The translations under genes and the position numbers were made by a program. 64,000 nt of DNA. Source: Streptomyces sp. NBC_01451 (GTDB taxonomy: Bacteria > Actinomycetota > Actinomycetes > Streptomycetales > Streptomycetaceae). Under the pieces are notes generated by a model. The model was not told the origin of the DNA. It saw only the letters and a list, made by a program, of their open reading frames with translations, and searched no databases. The DNA lies in assembly GCF_036227485.1 (NCBI RefSeq), contig NZ_CP109479.1, positions 9,362,001 to 9,426,000 of the forward strand, in the 5' to 3' direction. Shown one piece after another: positions 28,520-37,517 of the stretch (positions are counted from its first letter, which is position 1; every line of letters begins with the position of its first letter).

Positions 28520-29587
28520 CTACCAGCGCAGCAGCACCAGTTCGCAGGCGAAGCCGGGTCCCATGGCCAGCAGTACACCCGGGGTGCCCGGCGGCGGGCG
28601 GCGTTGGGAGAGGGTGTCGCGCAGTACGTGGAGCACCGATGCAGAGGACAGGTTGCCGACGTCGGCCAGGTGACGCCAGGTCACATCGAGGGCGCCGTCG
28701 GGGAGGTCGAGGGCTTCGGTGACGGCTTCCAGGACCTTGGGTCCGCCGGGGTGGCACACCCAGGCGGTCACGTCCTTCGGCTTGATCCCGTGGTCGCCGA
28801 GGAACCCCTCGACGTCGTCGGCGAGGTAACGGCGCACCACATCGGGGACCTTCGGGTCGAGGACGACCTGGAATCCGGTGTCCTTGATGTCCCAGCCCAT
28901 GACGCGTCCGGTGTCCGGATACAGGTGGCTGCGGGTGTCCACGATCGTCGGGCCGGCGCTCTGCTCCGGGCGGACCGCACGGTTCGCGCCGCAGGCGGCG
29001 ACCGCGGCGGCGCCGTCGCCGAACAGCCCGGAGGCGACCAGGTTGGCCATGGAGGCGTCGTTGCGCTGAAAAGTGAGTGAGCACAGTTCCACCGCGAGCA
29101 GCACCGCCACGTGCTCGGGCCGGCCCAGCAGATAGTCGTGCATACGGGCCAGGCCGGCGGCGCCACCGGCGCACCCCAGGCCGAACAGGGGCAGCCGTTT
29201 GACGTCCGGCCGCAGGCCTAGGCGGCCGACCAGCCGTGCGTCGACCGAGGGAGTGGCGATGCCGGTGACGGAGGTGAAGATGAGCAGGTCCACGTCGGAG
29301 GCGCTCAGGCCGGCCTTGTGCAGGGCACCTTGGACGGCTTCGGCGCCCAGGTCGGTGGCGGCGGTGATGAAGACGTCGTTGGAGGCACCGAACCCGTCCA
29401 GTTCCGCGTACCGTTCGAGCGGCAGCGTCATGTGACGTGAGCCGACCTTCGCGCTGCGGTGCAGCCGGTCCAGGACGGCGCGGTCGGTTCCCTCGGGCAG
29501 GCAGGTCCGGGCCACCATGTCGGTGATCTCGGACTGGGTGCGACGGTGCGGTGCCAGGGCACCGTGAACTGCGGTGATCCGCGTCAT
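28520..29587 (-). CDS. srsA: SrsA-like type III polyketide synthase
   Basis: 355 aa. The Cys-His-Asn triad is visible: GLGCAGGAAGLARMHDYLLG (Cys), VCHPGGPKVLEA (His) and DVGNLSSASVLHVLRD (Asn). C-terminal GPGFACELVLLRW is typical. In srs operons it extends long-chain acyl-CoA with malonyl and methylmalonyl units to alkylresorcinols for membrane or cell-wall phenolic lipids. It heads a three-gene minus operon followed by the methyltransferase and the flavoprotein. Confidence 0.85.
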   Translation of the reverse strand: MTRITAVHGALAPHRRTQSEITDMVARTCLPEGTDRAVLDRLHRSAKVGSRHMTLPLERYAELDGFGASNDVFITAATDLGAEAVQGALHKAGLSASDVDLLIFTSVTGIATPSVDARLVGRLGLRPDVKRLPLFGLGCAGGAAGLARMHDYLLGRPEHVAVLLAVELCSLTFQRNDASMANLVASGLFGDGAAAVAACGANRAVRPEQSAGPTIVDTRSHLYPDTGRVMGWDIKDTGFQVVLDPKVPDVVRRYLADDVEGFLGDHGIKPKDVTAWVCHPGGPKVLEAVTEALDLPDGALDVTWRHLADVGNLSSASVLHVLRDTLSQRRPPPGTPGVLLAMGPGFACELVLLRW

Positions 29588-29743
29588 GGGGTTCCCGTCC
29601 GGTTACCGACTGGGGGAGTTGCTCCTCACGTGTTCCCAGGACCGGGGCTTCGACACCAGGGATCGCCCGTCCGGCTGTTCGTTCTGTCCGTTGCGGCGGC
29701 AGGCGTGCCGACCGGACGGGGCCGGGCGCCTACGATCGGCAGG
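29588..29743. promoter_or_regulatory. Divergent promoter region, srsA-ubiA
   Basis: The 156-base gap between the srsABC operon and the UbiA-type gene must contain both promoters. I found no perfect palindrome. Confidence 0.4.
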
Positions 29744-30613
29744 GTGGGCACTCCCGAGCAGTCGACGACCGGCGGCCCCGAGGCGAGTTGGGCCGGCCGG
29801 GTGACCGGTCTTGCGGGGGCGTGCCATCCCGGGCCGGTCGTGGCGGTGACAGCCTTGATGGCCGCGCTCGCCGTCACCGCCGGCCAGAGCGCCGCGCGCT
29901 GTGTCCTGACCGCCGCCGCCGTGCTGACCGGGCAGTTGTCCGTCGGCTGGTGCAACGACGCGTTCGACGCGCGCCGGGACATCGCGGCCGGCCGCCGGGG
30001 CAAACCCGTCGTCGACGGCACGGTCGGCGTGACGGAGGTGTGGGTGGCCGCGTATGCGGCGCTGGCGCTGTGTGTGCCGTTGTCGTTCGCCTGTGGTCTG
30101 TGGGCGGGCACCGTTCACTTGGCCGGAGTGGCGGCGGCGTGGGCGTACGACCTGCGGCTCAAGGCGACAGCGTGGTCCTGGGCGCCCTACGCGGTGGGCT
30201 TCGCCGGCCTCCCGGCGTTCGTCGCGCTGGGCTTGCCGGGGCAGCCATGGCCGGCCTGGTGGGTTGTCGCCGCCGGGGCGCTGCTGGGGGTCGGCGCCCA
30301 TCTGGGTGACGTACTGCCGGACATTCGTGGGGATCTGGCGACGGGCGTACGGGGGTGGCCGCACCGACTGGGCCCGGACCGCGCACTGCTGCTGTTGCCG
30401 GTGCCGCTGGTGGCCGCGTCCGCGGTTCTGGTGCTGGGGCCCGCCGGACCACCCGGCAGGTGGGGAGTGGCCGCGCTCGTCGTGACCGTGCTGGTATCGG
30501 TGGCGGGGACGGTACTGGGACGCCGCTGGGAGCGGCTGGCGTTCGCGGCGGCGGTCGCCGTGGCGGTGGTGGACGTGACGTTGCTGCTGGTGCGCGGTAC
30601 CGGGATCGCCTGA
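29744..30613 (+). CDS. UbiA-family prenyltransferase
   Basis: 289 aa, strongly hydrophobic with about 8-9 helices. The first Asp-rich motif is WCNDAFDARRDIAAGRRGKP and the second is DVLPDIRGDLATG, the two metal-diphosphate sites of UbiA enzymes. GTG start at 29744; GGCAGG upstream is a weak ribosome binding site. The position divergent from an alkylresorcinol operon suggests prenylation of a phenolic or quinone acceptor made there, which is inference. Confidence 0.8.
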   Translation: MGTPEQSTTGGPEASWAGRVTGLAGACHPGPVVAVTALMAALAVTAGQSAARCVLTAAAVLTGQLSVGWCNDAFDARRDIAAGRRGKPVVDGTVGVTEVWVAAYAALALCVPLSFACGLWAGTVHLAGVAAAWAYDLRLKATAWSWAPYAVGFAGLPAFVALGLPGQPWPAWWVVAAGALLGVGAHLGDVLPDIRGDLATGVRGWPHRLGPDRALLLLPVPLVAASAVLVLGPAGPPGRWGVAALVVTVLVSVAGTVLGRRWERLAFAAAVAVAVVDVTLLLVRGTGIA

Positions 30614-31244
30614 CCGTGCCGGGGGTCGTGGCGCGGTGGCCGGTCCGCCGGTGTTCAGGACAGTCGGACGGTGGGGAGCTCCGTTGCGTCGGTCTCGGCG
30701 GTCAGGCTGTGCCGTTGGCCGGGCACGGCGACGATGCCGCCCTGTTCGAGGTTCGAGGGCCCGGTGCGGTCGGCGGTGTGGAGTGTCACCCGGTCGGTCA
30801 GACAGGTGGGGGTGGCGGCGCAGGGGGCCTCGTGCTCGGCGGGCAGCTCCGGCCCGCACTCCGCAGGGCGGTGGTCGCGCCGGGCGTCAGGTGTGTGTCG
30901 TCCAGGTGTGTGTCGTGGGCCGGGCAGGAGCGACGTGGTGGGTGTTCATCAGGTGCGTTCCCATCCACGTCTGGGCGTGCGGGAGCCCAGCCGCGCGTCC
31001 CGGCTGCGATGGACAGCGAGGGGGCGCGCCCGGTCAGGATGCTGACCCCGGCCACCGCCCGGACCACTCACTGCGTTGCGCCACGACGCGGTGGACCCGG
31101 TCCGCAGGAACAGGCCCTTGGGGCTGTCGCCGGAGGACCGGGTGGCGGCGGTTGTCCCGCCGCGTGGTCAGACATCCCACCAGGGCAGCTCAGGTTGCCT
31201 GTTCGCGGCCTTCTGCAACACGCGTTGCGCGGGGACGGACGAGG
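30614..31244. other. Region with a cupin-like remnant, otherwise no supported gene
   Basis: At 30655-30810 on the minus strand the frame reads RVTLHTADRTGPSNLEQGGI, VAVPGQRHSLTAETDATELP and ends LPTVRLS. This resembles the C-terminal half of a small cupin protein. No start or N-terminal strand set is intact, so it looks like a remnant. The rest shows no motif. Confidence 0.4.
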
Positions 31245-31391
31245 TCAGCGACGGCCACGGAACTTGCCCAGCAGGTTCTTGGCCTGGGTCCGGCGACGGG
31301 GGTCGGCTGCGGCCCGCCGCGCCTGCTCGGCCGTACGACGCCCTTGAGGGCTCCTTGCGAACTCCTTGATACGTTCCAGCATGCGTGACAT
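31245..31391 (-). CDS. 48-aa basic small protein
   Basis: A short intact ORF, MSRMLERIKEFARSPQGRRT followed by AEQARRAAADPRRRTQAKNL and LGKFRGRR. It is highly basic and amphipathic, with codon use (strong third-position GC) like real genes. GGGATGGAG lies upstream. I have seen similar short Arg/Lys-rich proteins in Streptomyces genomes, but none with a function I can name. A nucleic-acid- or membrane-binding role is possible. Confidence 0.55.
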   Translation of the reverse strand: MSRMLERIKEFARSPQGRRTAEQARRAAADPRRRTQAKNLLGKFRGRR

Positions 31392-31797
31392 GCGGCTCCA
31401 TCCCTTGATGTCGGCGAGTGTCTTCCTCGGCTCGGCTACCCCCTGCGGGACGACTCAGCCCTTCCAGCAGCATGGACGTCCGGCTCGTGGGGTTCATAGG
31501 CGGCCATCGCGTCGTCGAACGCGGTGTCCCTCGTGGTGTCGCCCATGACCACGTGGGCGATCACGTGCGGGCGTTGCGCTTCCCGGGGCTCGTCGCGGCT
31601 CTTGCTCAGGTGGAGCTTCCGGGAGGGCCTGCCACACGCCGACGGTTCTCCTGCCGACCGGCCAACCGGTGCTCGGACGGCACGTCGTCCGGCGGATCGA
31701 GGAGGCGTCGTCCGGCGGGGACGAGCCGGAGAAGCCGACGCCGGTGCTCAGGTTCACGGCGCCGGCCGCGCCGATACCGGGTGCCGAGCGACGGAAC
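31392..31797. other. Intergenic region without a supported gene
   Basis: About 400 bases between the 48-aa gene and the GNAT gene; frames present are short and unlike any protein I know. Confidence 0.3.
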
Positions 31798-32376
31798 TCA
31801 GCGGGCGGGAACCGGCTCGGGCAACGGCTGCCACTCCCGCCTGATCAGCCCGTACACCCACGAGTCGGAGACCTCGCCGTCGACGACGCAGTCCTCCCGC
31901 AACGTCCCTTCACGCACGAAGCCGAGCTTCTCCAGCACGCGGGCAGAAGCCACGTTGCGCGTATCGGTCTCAGCTTGGACGCGATTGAGGTCCAGCGTGT
32001 CGAATGCCCACCGCAGCAGAGCGCGCGCGGCCTCGGTCGCGTAGCCGTGGCCCCACGCTGCATCGGCGAAGCAGTAGCCGAGCGACGCGCTGCGGTGGTC
32101 CGGATTCCATCTGTTCAGGCTGCACCAGCCGATGAACGTCCCGTCGGAGACATGATCCACGGCCAGCCGCGCCCCGGTGCCCTCGTGCGCCATCTCCCGG
32201 CACGCCGTGATGAACCTCGCGGCGCGTACGCGGTCGCTCCACGGTGGCGCGTCCCAGTAGCGCAGCACGTAGGCGTTGCTGTGCAGCGCGAAGAGGTCAT
32301 TCGCATCAGCGTCTTCGAAGGCACGCAGCCGAAGGCGAGCAGTATGCAACGAGGGAGTGGGCAGCGACGTCCTCAC
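31798..32376 (-). CDS. RimJ/RimL-type GNAT acetyltransferase
   Basis: 192 aa from the GTG at 32376 (GGAGAG upstream). GNAT_3 pattern: TARLRLRAFEDADANDLFAL, then WCSLNRWNPDHRSASLGYCF, acetyl-CoA loop AAWGHGYATEAARALLRW, and TRNVASARVLEKLGFVREGT. Such proteins acetylate ribosomal protein N-termini, spermidine or antibiotics. The closest role is not resolvable. Confidence 0.9.
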   Translation of the reverse strand: MRTSLPTPSLHTARLRLRAFEDADANDLFALHSNAYVLRYWDAPPWSDRVRAARFITACREMAHEGTGARLAVDHVSDGTFIGWCSLNRWNPDHRSASLGYCFADAAWGHGYATEAARALLRWAFDTLDLNRVQAETDTRNVASARVLEKLGFVREGTLREDCVVDGEVSDSWVYGLIRREWQPLPEPVPAR

Positions 32377-32632
32377 GTTCTCTCTCCTGATCGGTGGGCG
32401 ATCAATCAGACAGCCGATGCGGGCCACTCGCAACGGGTTTTCTCGGCAGGCCGGCAGAACGACATGTCCGCTCCTCCAGCCGCGCCGGCAGCGTCCCCGA
32501 CGTCAGCTCCCCGCAGGTCACGCGCCGGGCCAGGGGGTCGAACGTTCTTCGTGTGACGTGCGCCACGTCCCTGCTCCGGAACCCGTCTGATGGTTCGTCC
32601 GACTAGTGCACTGGTACGGCGCGATCAGAACG

Positions 32633-32646
32633 ACGTCGTACGACGT
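32633..32646. promoter_or_regulatory. Perfect 14-bp palindrome ahead of the copper operon
   Basis: ACGTCGTACGACGT ends 19 bases before the ATG at 32665. A smaller palindrome AGTGCACT lies at 32605-32612. Position suits an operator for the copper genes. Confidence 0.45.
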
Positions 32647-32664
32647 GACCTGGAGACGCGCTTG

Positions 32665-32970
32665 ATGGACGAGTCCCGGCAGCTTTCCTCACTCGGCGTG
32701 GGCGCAGCCCTGCGGAAGGCGGCACCCCCGCCCGCGCTCTGCGGCTTCCTTCTGCTGCTGGTCCTGATCTTCTCGGTGTCCTACGCCGTGGGCGTCGGCG
32801 CCGGCCCTGTCGCGCCCGGCATGCACGGCACCGGCGGCACCAGCGGAGTCGACGGCACCGGCGGCTCCAGTGGCACCGGTGGCGGCGCCGGCGACGTCGG
32901 TGGCGTGAGCGGAGGTTCGGGCGACATGGGAGACATGGGAGACATGGACATGCAGGGGGGACACGGCTGA
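32665..32970 (+). CDS. Small membrane protein with Gly-rich, Met-rich C-terminus
   Basis: 101 aa. One hydrophobic helix (ALCGFLLLLVLIFSVSYAVG) is followed by a Gly/Ser-rich linker and the Met-rich end SGDMGDMGDMDMQGGHG, suited to soft-metal binding such as Cu(I). It overlaps the CopA gene by TGATG, placing it first in the copper operon. It is probably a copper-delivery or sensing accessory on the outer face of the membrane. I do not recognise a named family. Confidence 0.65.
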   Translation: MDESRQLSSLGVGAALRKAAPPPALCGFLLLLVLIFSVSYAVGVGAGPVAPGMHGTGGTSGVDGTGGSSGTGGGAGDVGGVSGGSGDMGDMGDMDMQGGHG

Positions 32971-35261
32971 TGGACACCGAACCGGGGGCCGTCCTGATGA
33001 CGACCGACCTGACCGTCGGTGGCATGACCTGCGCGGCCTGCGTGACCCGGGTCGAGAAGAAGCTCGGCAAGCTGGACGGGGTCACCGCGACCGTCAATCT
33101 CGCCACCGGAATGGCGCGCGTGAGTCATCCGGCGGACATCGGCCCGGCCGAACTCGTCGCCACCGTCGAGAAAGCCGGATACACGGCAGCCCTGCCCGAA
33201 CCGCCCAGGAAGGACAGGAAGGAAGAGCCCGCCGCCGACGACGGCGACGAGTCCGAAGACATCCGGCAGGAACGGCAGCACCTGGTCGTCACCGCTGTGC
33301 TCGCCCTCCCCGTGCTGGTCCTGTCGATGGCGCCCGCACTACAGTTCCGCAACTGGCAGTGGCTGTGCTTCGCGCTGACCGCGCCCGTCGCCGTGTGGAG
33401 TGCCTGGCCCTTCCACGTACGGGCGGTCCGCGGGCTGCGGCACTCGGCGGCCACCATGGACACGCTGGTGTCGCTGGGTGTGGCGGCGTCTTTCGCCTGG
33501 TCGGCGTTCGCGCTCTTCCTCGGCGGTGCCGGCGACCCCGGCATGCGGATGCCGTTCACCCTTGTGCCCACGGCCTCGGACGGTGTCGCGCACATCTACC
33601 TCGAAGCAGCCGTGGGCGTACCGCTGTTCGTGCTGGCCGGGCGGTTCCTGGAGGCGCGGGCGCGGCACGGCACGGGGGAGGCGCTTCGTTCGCTGGCCCG
33701 GCTCGCGGCCAAGGAGGTTTCCGTCCGGGCGGCTGACGGGTCCGAACGGCTCGTGCCCATCGAGGAGTTGGGCGTCGGGCAGGTCTTCGTCGTGCGGCCG
33801 GGGGAGAAGGTGGCCACCGACGGGCAGGTGACGGACGGCAGTTCGGCCGTGGACCTGTCGCTGGTCACCGGCGAGAGCGGGCCTGTCGAGGTCGGGCCGG
33901 GTTCGGCCGTGGTCGGCGGGGCCGTCAACGCCGGTGGGCTGCTGCTCGTCCGGGCCACCGCCGTTGGTGCCGATACGCAGCTGGCCCGGATCGCCCGGCT
34001 GGTGACCGAGGCGCAGGCCGGGAAGGCGCGGGCGCAGCGGCTGGCCGACTCGGTGGCCGGGGTGTTCGTGCCGGTGGTGCTGGCCTTGGCTGTGACCGCG
34101 CTGGGGTTCTGGCTGGGTGCCGGGGCCGATCCGCAGGCAGCGCTCACCGCGTGTGTCGCGGTAATCGTTGTGGCGTGCCCGTGTGCCCTGGGCCTGGCAA
34201 CCCCGACCGCGCTGATGGCCGCCACCGGGCGGGGTGCCCAGTTGGGTGTCCTGGTCAGCGGTCCGCAGGCGCTGGAGGGACTTCGGCATCTCGACGCCGT
34301 GGTCCTCGACAAGACCGGCACGCTCACCACCGGCCGCATGACGGTCGCCAAGGTCACGGCCGTACCGGACGGGCTCGGACGTGACGAGGTGCTGCGGTTG
34401 GCGGGGGCCGTCGAGCAGGGCTCGGAGCATCCGCTCGGCCGGGCCGTCTCCACCTGCGCGCGCCGGGAGTCCGGCGAGCAACGGCTGCCGGCTGTCAGCG
34501 AGTTCAGTGCCCTGCCGGGGCGCGGCGTACAGGGAGTCGTCGACGGGCGCCTGGTCGAGGTCCTCGCGCCAGACGACGACCTGCCCGCGGTGCTCGGAGA
34601 GGCTCTGGTGGGAGCCGAGTCCGCCGCCCGTACGCCGGTACTGGTCCGGGTGGACGGCACGGCCGAAGCATTGATCGAGATCGGGGACGTCGTACGGTCC
34701 GGAAGCTACCGCGCGGTGGACCGGCTGCGGCGGCTCGGCGTACGGCCCGTGCTGGCCACCGGCGATCGGGAGGCGCCCGCCCGTGCCGTCGCGGAGGCGC
34801 TCGGCATCGAGGAGGTGCACGCCCGCTGCACACCCGAGGGCAAGGCCGCACTCGTACGGGAGTTGAAGGAGCAGGGGTACCGGGTCGCGGTCGTCGGTGA
34901 CGGTGTGAACGACGCCGCCGCACTGGCCGGTGCCGACCTCGGGATCGCCATGGGCAGTGGCACGGACGTGGCCATCGGTGCCGCCGACGTGACCCTCGTC
35001 CGCGGTGACATCGAGGACCTCGCGGACGCCGTCCTGCTGGCCCGGCGCACGCTGGGCACCATCCGCGTGAACCTCGGGTGGGCCTTCGGCTACAACGTCG
35101 TGACCGTCCCGTTGGCCATGGTGGGCCTGCTCAACCCGATGGTCGCCGCGGCGGCCATGTCGGCCAGCTCGGTGCTGGTCGTCGCCAACAGCCTGCGCCT
35201 GCGCGCCTGGCAGCCCGCCCCCTCGACCTCGCCCGCCGCCTCCCGGAGACGTACCCGATGA
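32970..35261 (+). CDS. copA: CopA-type heavy-metal P1B-ATPase
   Basis: 763 aa. N-terminal HMA domain with GGMTCAAC (Cys 21 and 24). The actuator motif is LVTGESGPVEV, the membrane metal site CPC is at 403-405, the phosphorylation motif DKTGT at 447-451. SEHPLG (HP motif) and VVGDGVNDAAALAGAD follow, with the final-helix MSASS. CPC plus HMA identifies a Cu(I) exporter (P1B-1). It is the core of the copper operon, overlapping both neighbours (TGATG upstream, ATGA downstream). Confidence 0.95.
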   Translation: MDTEPGAVLMTTDLTVGGMTCAACVTRVEKKLGKLDGVTATVNLATGMARVSHPADIGPAELVATVEKAGYTAALPEPPRKDRKEEPAADDGDESEDIRQERQHLVVTAVLALPVLVLSMAPALQFRNWQWLCFALTAPVAVWSAWPFHVRAVRGLRHSAATMDTLVSLGVAASFAWSAFALFLGGAGDPGMRMPFTLVPTASDGVAHIYLEAAVGVPLFVLAGRFLEARARHGTGEALRSLARLAAKEVSVRAADGSERLVPIEELGVGQVFVVRPGEKVATDGQVTDGSSAVDLSLVTGESGPVEVGPGSAVVGGAVNAGGLLLVRATAVGADTQLARIARLVTEAQAGKARAQRLADSVAGVFVPVVLALAVTALGFWLGAGADPQAALTACVAVIVVACPCALGLATPTALMAATGRGAQLGVLVSGPQALEGLRHLDAVVLDKTGTLTTGRMTVAKVTAVPDGLGRDEVLRLAGAVEQGSEHPLGRAVSTCARRESGEQRLPAVSEFSALPGRGVQGVVDGRLVEVLAPDDDLPAVLGEALVGAESAARTPVLVRVDGTAEALIEIGDVVRSGSYRAVDRLRRLGVRPVLATGDREAPARAVAEALGIEEVHARCTPEGKAALVRELKEQGYRVAVVGDGVNDAAALAGADLGIAMGSGTDVAIGAADVTLVRGDIEDLADAVLLARRTLGTIRVNLGWAFGYNVVTVPLAMVGLLNPMVAAAAMSASSVLVVANSLRLRAWQPAPSTSPAASRRRTR

Positions 35262-35782
35262 CCGACCAACGCCCCTGGCGCCCGACCCGCCGCCGGCTCA
35301 CCGACGCCTTGCTCGCCGCACTCGCACCCGTCGCCGTATGCGGTCTCGCGCTCGGTGGGCTGAGCACCTGGACCGCCTACGGCAACGCCGGCAGCCCGGC
35401 CCGGATCAAGGTCACCGACGGAAAGGTGTTCGTGCCCTCCGGAGCCACTCCCGTCACGGCGGCCTTCTTCACCATCACCAACAGCGGGGGCGCGGCGGAC
35501 CGGCTGCTGAAGGTGACGACCACCGAGGCCGGCGCGGGCGCGCTCACCCTCAGCCGGCATGTCATGACGAGTTCCAACACGGCCACCGACGCGACGGTGG
35601 CCTCGGTCGCCGTCCCGGCCGGAGGCAGCCTCGACATGTCTCCGGACAGCCTCGACGTGATATTGCCGGTCAAGAAGGGTCGGCAGCCCGGCGACCTCGT
35701 CTCGTTCACCCTGCACTTCGAGCACAGCGGAGCTGTGAAGACCCTGGCTGTGGTGGTGAGTCCGGGCCAGGACAGCACCTGA
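35258..35782 (+). CDS. PCuAC/DUF461-type periplasmic copper chaperone-like protein
   Basis: 174 aa. An N-terminal hydrophobic signal/anchor (LLAALAPVAVCGLALGGL) precedes a beta-sandwich domain with TAAFFTITNSGGAADRLLKV and VPAGGSLDMSPDSLDVIL. PCuAC proteins bind Cu(I) with the H-x(n)-M ... H-x-M signature. Here SRHVMTSS is present, but the second H-x-M is replaced by SLDVIL, so the metal site looks degenerate. It overlaps copA by ATGA. Confidence 0.75.
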   Translation: MTDQRPWRPTRRRLTDALLAALAPVAVCGLALGGLSTWTAYGNAGSPARIKVTDGKVFVPSGATPVTAAFFTITNSGGAADRLLKVTTTEAGAGALTLSRHVMTSSNTATDATVASVAVPAGGSLDMSPDSLDVILPVKKGRQPGDLVSFTLHFEHSGAVKTLAVVVSPGQDST

Positions 35783-35803
35783 GACCTCATCCACATGGGT
35801 CGG

Positions 35804-35863
35804 CCGGACTCCCCGTGGAGTTCCGGCGACGCACTGTGACCTGTCTCACTCCCTCCGGAGTGA
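35804..35863 (+). terminator. Two stem-loops after the copper operon
   Basis: CCGGACTCC ... GGAGTTCCGG (one-base bulge; 35804-35826) and TCACTCC-CTCC-GGAGTGA (35846-35863) follow the PCuAC-like gene. Confidence 0.5.
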
Positions 35864-35932
35864 GTGACGGGCCCGGGTCCTGTGCGTACCCACCTGCGAC
35901 GAGCGGAGCCCGGATGCGAGTATGAGGCCGTC

Positions 35933-36622
35933 ATGACTGCTGGGTGGGGTTTGCGCACGATACGGGCCGCGGTGTTCGCGGCCGTCTGTGTGCTGCTCGC
36001 TGCCCTGGGTCACGTCCTGATGTCCGGCTCCACCGTGCCCTGGTGGACGATGTCCGCCGGCTTCGCCGCAACGAGCGGCGTCGGCTGGAGTCTGGCGGGC
36101 CGTGAGCGCGGGTTCCCGCTGGTGGTGTCCGTCGTGGTCGTCGCACAGGGGGCGCTTCACTCGGCCTTCTCCTGGGGCCAGTCGGCGATGCCGGGATCCG
36201 GCACGAGTCCTGTGGCTCAGGACATGAGCGGCATGCCCATGGGCTCGATGTCCAAGGACACGATGGACCTGGGTTCCATGGGGTCGATGCCGATGGGCCA
36301 CGCGGCGCATGCCGAGGACCTCGGACACATGACCCACGGCACCGGCGGCATGTCGGCGCTGGGCATGCTCGCCGCCCACACACTGGCCGCAGTGCTGACC
36401 GGTCTGTGGCTGGCGTACGGCGAGCGGGCCGCGTTCCGACTCCTGCGGGCCGTCGCCGGTCGGCTGGCTGCTCCGCTCCGGCTGTCCCTCGCCGCCTTGC
36501 CCGTTCCGCCGCGTCGGCCCAGCCTGCGGCCGACGCGCGAACGTACTGAGCGGATCCGGCGGCTGACGCTCACTCACACGATCATCTCTCGGGGGCCTCC
36601 AGCCGGGACCGCTGTCATCTGA
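35933..36622 (+). CDS. Membrane protein with Met/His-rich loop, probable copper-related
   Basis: 229 aa from the ATG at 35933. Several hydrophobic helices (about residues 10-30, 38-55, 60-80, 150-170) flank a loop of unusual composition: DMSGMPMGSMSKDTM, GSMGSMPMGHAAHAEDLG, HMTHGTGGM. The dense Met and His residues are typical of Cu(I)/Cu(II)-binding segments. It follows the copper operon after two stem-loops, so it may be a separate unit. Family unnamed. Confidence 0.65.
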   Translation: MTAGWGLRTIRAAVFAAVCVLLAALGHVLMSGSTVPWWTMSAGFAATSGVGWSLAGRERGFPLVVSVVVVAQGALHSAFSWGQSAMPGSGTSPVAQDMSGMPMGSMSKDTMDLGSMGSMPMGHAAHAEDLGHMTHGTGGMSALGMLAAHTLAAVLTGLWLAYGERAAFRLLRAVAGRLAAPLRLSLAALPVPPRRPSLRPTRERTERIRRLTLTHTIISRGPPAGTAVI

Positions 36623-36740
36623 GACAGCTGGCTTCCCGAGGCCGTCCTGTTGGCGCCGCATCTGTCGCTTCCGATGCCTCGGGCACGGGGCGTGCACGTC
36701 GCACGCCCCCATCCCACTCCCGTCCCGGGACCTTCCCCAG

Positions 36741-36768
36741 CACGCAGCACGCAGCACGCAGCACGCGG
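36741..36768 (+). repeat. Heptamer tandem repeat CACGCAG (x3 plus one variant)
   Basis: Three perfect CACGCAG units and a fourth CACGCGG, in the ~240-base gap upstream of the ECF sigma gene. Confidence 0.85.
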
Positions 36769-36860
36769 CAGCGGACTTCACGACTGGTGTTCCCGACACG
36801 CGTACTCGCACGCGCGTGCCGTCGTGCCGGATCGGTCCCGTACCACCCGAAGGACATCAG

Positions 36861-37511
36861 GTGATCACTCCTGTCCTCCCCCTGCCGTCGACGAAGCGCG
36901 ACGCGGCGCCCATAGCGGATCGGCCCGTCACCACGACGACGCCCGAGGACCCGGCCACGGTCTGGGCGCTTGCCGCCCGCGCCGGAGATCCCGACGCCGT
37001 CGACCGTTTCGTGCGGGCCCTGCATCCGGACGTCGTTCGCTACGTCACGTACCTCTCCGCCGACCGCCAACTGGCCGACGACCTCGCCCAGGACACGTTC
37101 CTGCGGGCGCTGGGCAGCCTGCACCGGTTCGAGGGGCGCTCGTCGGCGCGTACCTGGCTGTTGTCCATCGCCCGCCGTACGGTCGTCGACAGCCTGCGGT
37201 ACACCGCCGCCCGGCCGCGGTCGGCCCACGTGGACGACTGGACGATTTGGGCCGAGCGTGCGCAGCCCGGCGGCCTGCCCGGATTCGACGACGGCGTGGC
37301 CCTTCTCGGCCTGCTGGACGCGCTGCCCGTCGAGCGCCGCGAGGCGTTCGTCCTCACCCAGTTGGCGGGGCTGCCCTACGAGGAGGCCGCAGCGGTCGGA
37401 GGCTGCCCCGTCGGGACGATCCGCTCCCGGGTGGCACGGGCCCGCGCGACTCTCGTCGAGCTTCTGGACGAAGCAGAGGAAGCCGGGGCTCCGACTGCCG
37501 TCGCCGCGTGA
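36861..37511 (+). CDS. ECF-family RNA polymerase sigma factor
   Basis: 216 aa from the GTG at 36861 (AAGGAC upstream). Region 2: RYVTYLSADRQLADDLAQDT, FLRALGSLHRFEGRSSARTW (region 2.3-2.4). Region 4: LPVERREAFVLTQLAGLPYE, EAAAVGGCPVGTIRSRVARA (HTH). No anti-sigma gene follows; the next gene is the dioxygenase region. Its place after copper genes suggests a metal or oxidative signal, but no direct evidence is visible. Confidence 0.85.
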   Translation: MITPVLPLPSTKRDAAPIADRPVTTTTPEDPATVWALAARAGDPDAVDRFVRALHPDVVRYVTYLSADRQLADDLAQDTFLRALGSLHRFEGRSSARTWLLSIARRTVVDSLRYTAARPRSAHVDDWTIWAERAQPGGLPGFDDGVALLGLLDALPVERREAFVLTQLAGLPYEEAAAVGGCPVGTIRSRVARARATLVELLDEAEEAGAPTAVAA

Positions 37512-37517
37512 CGAGAG

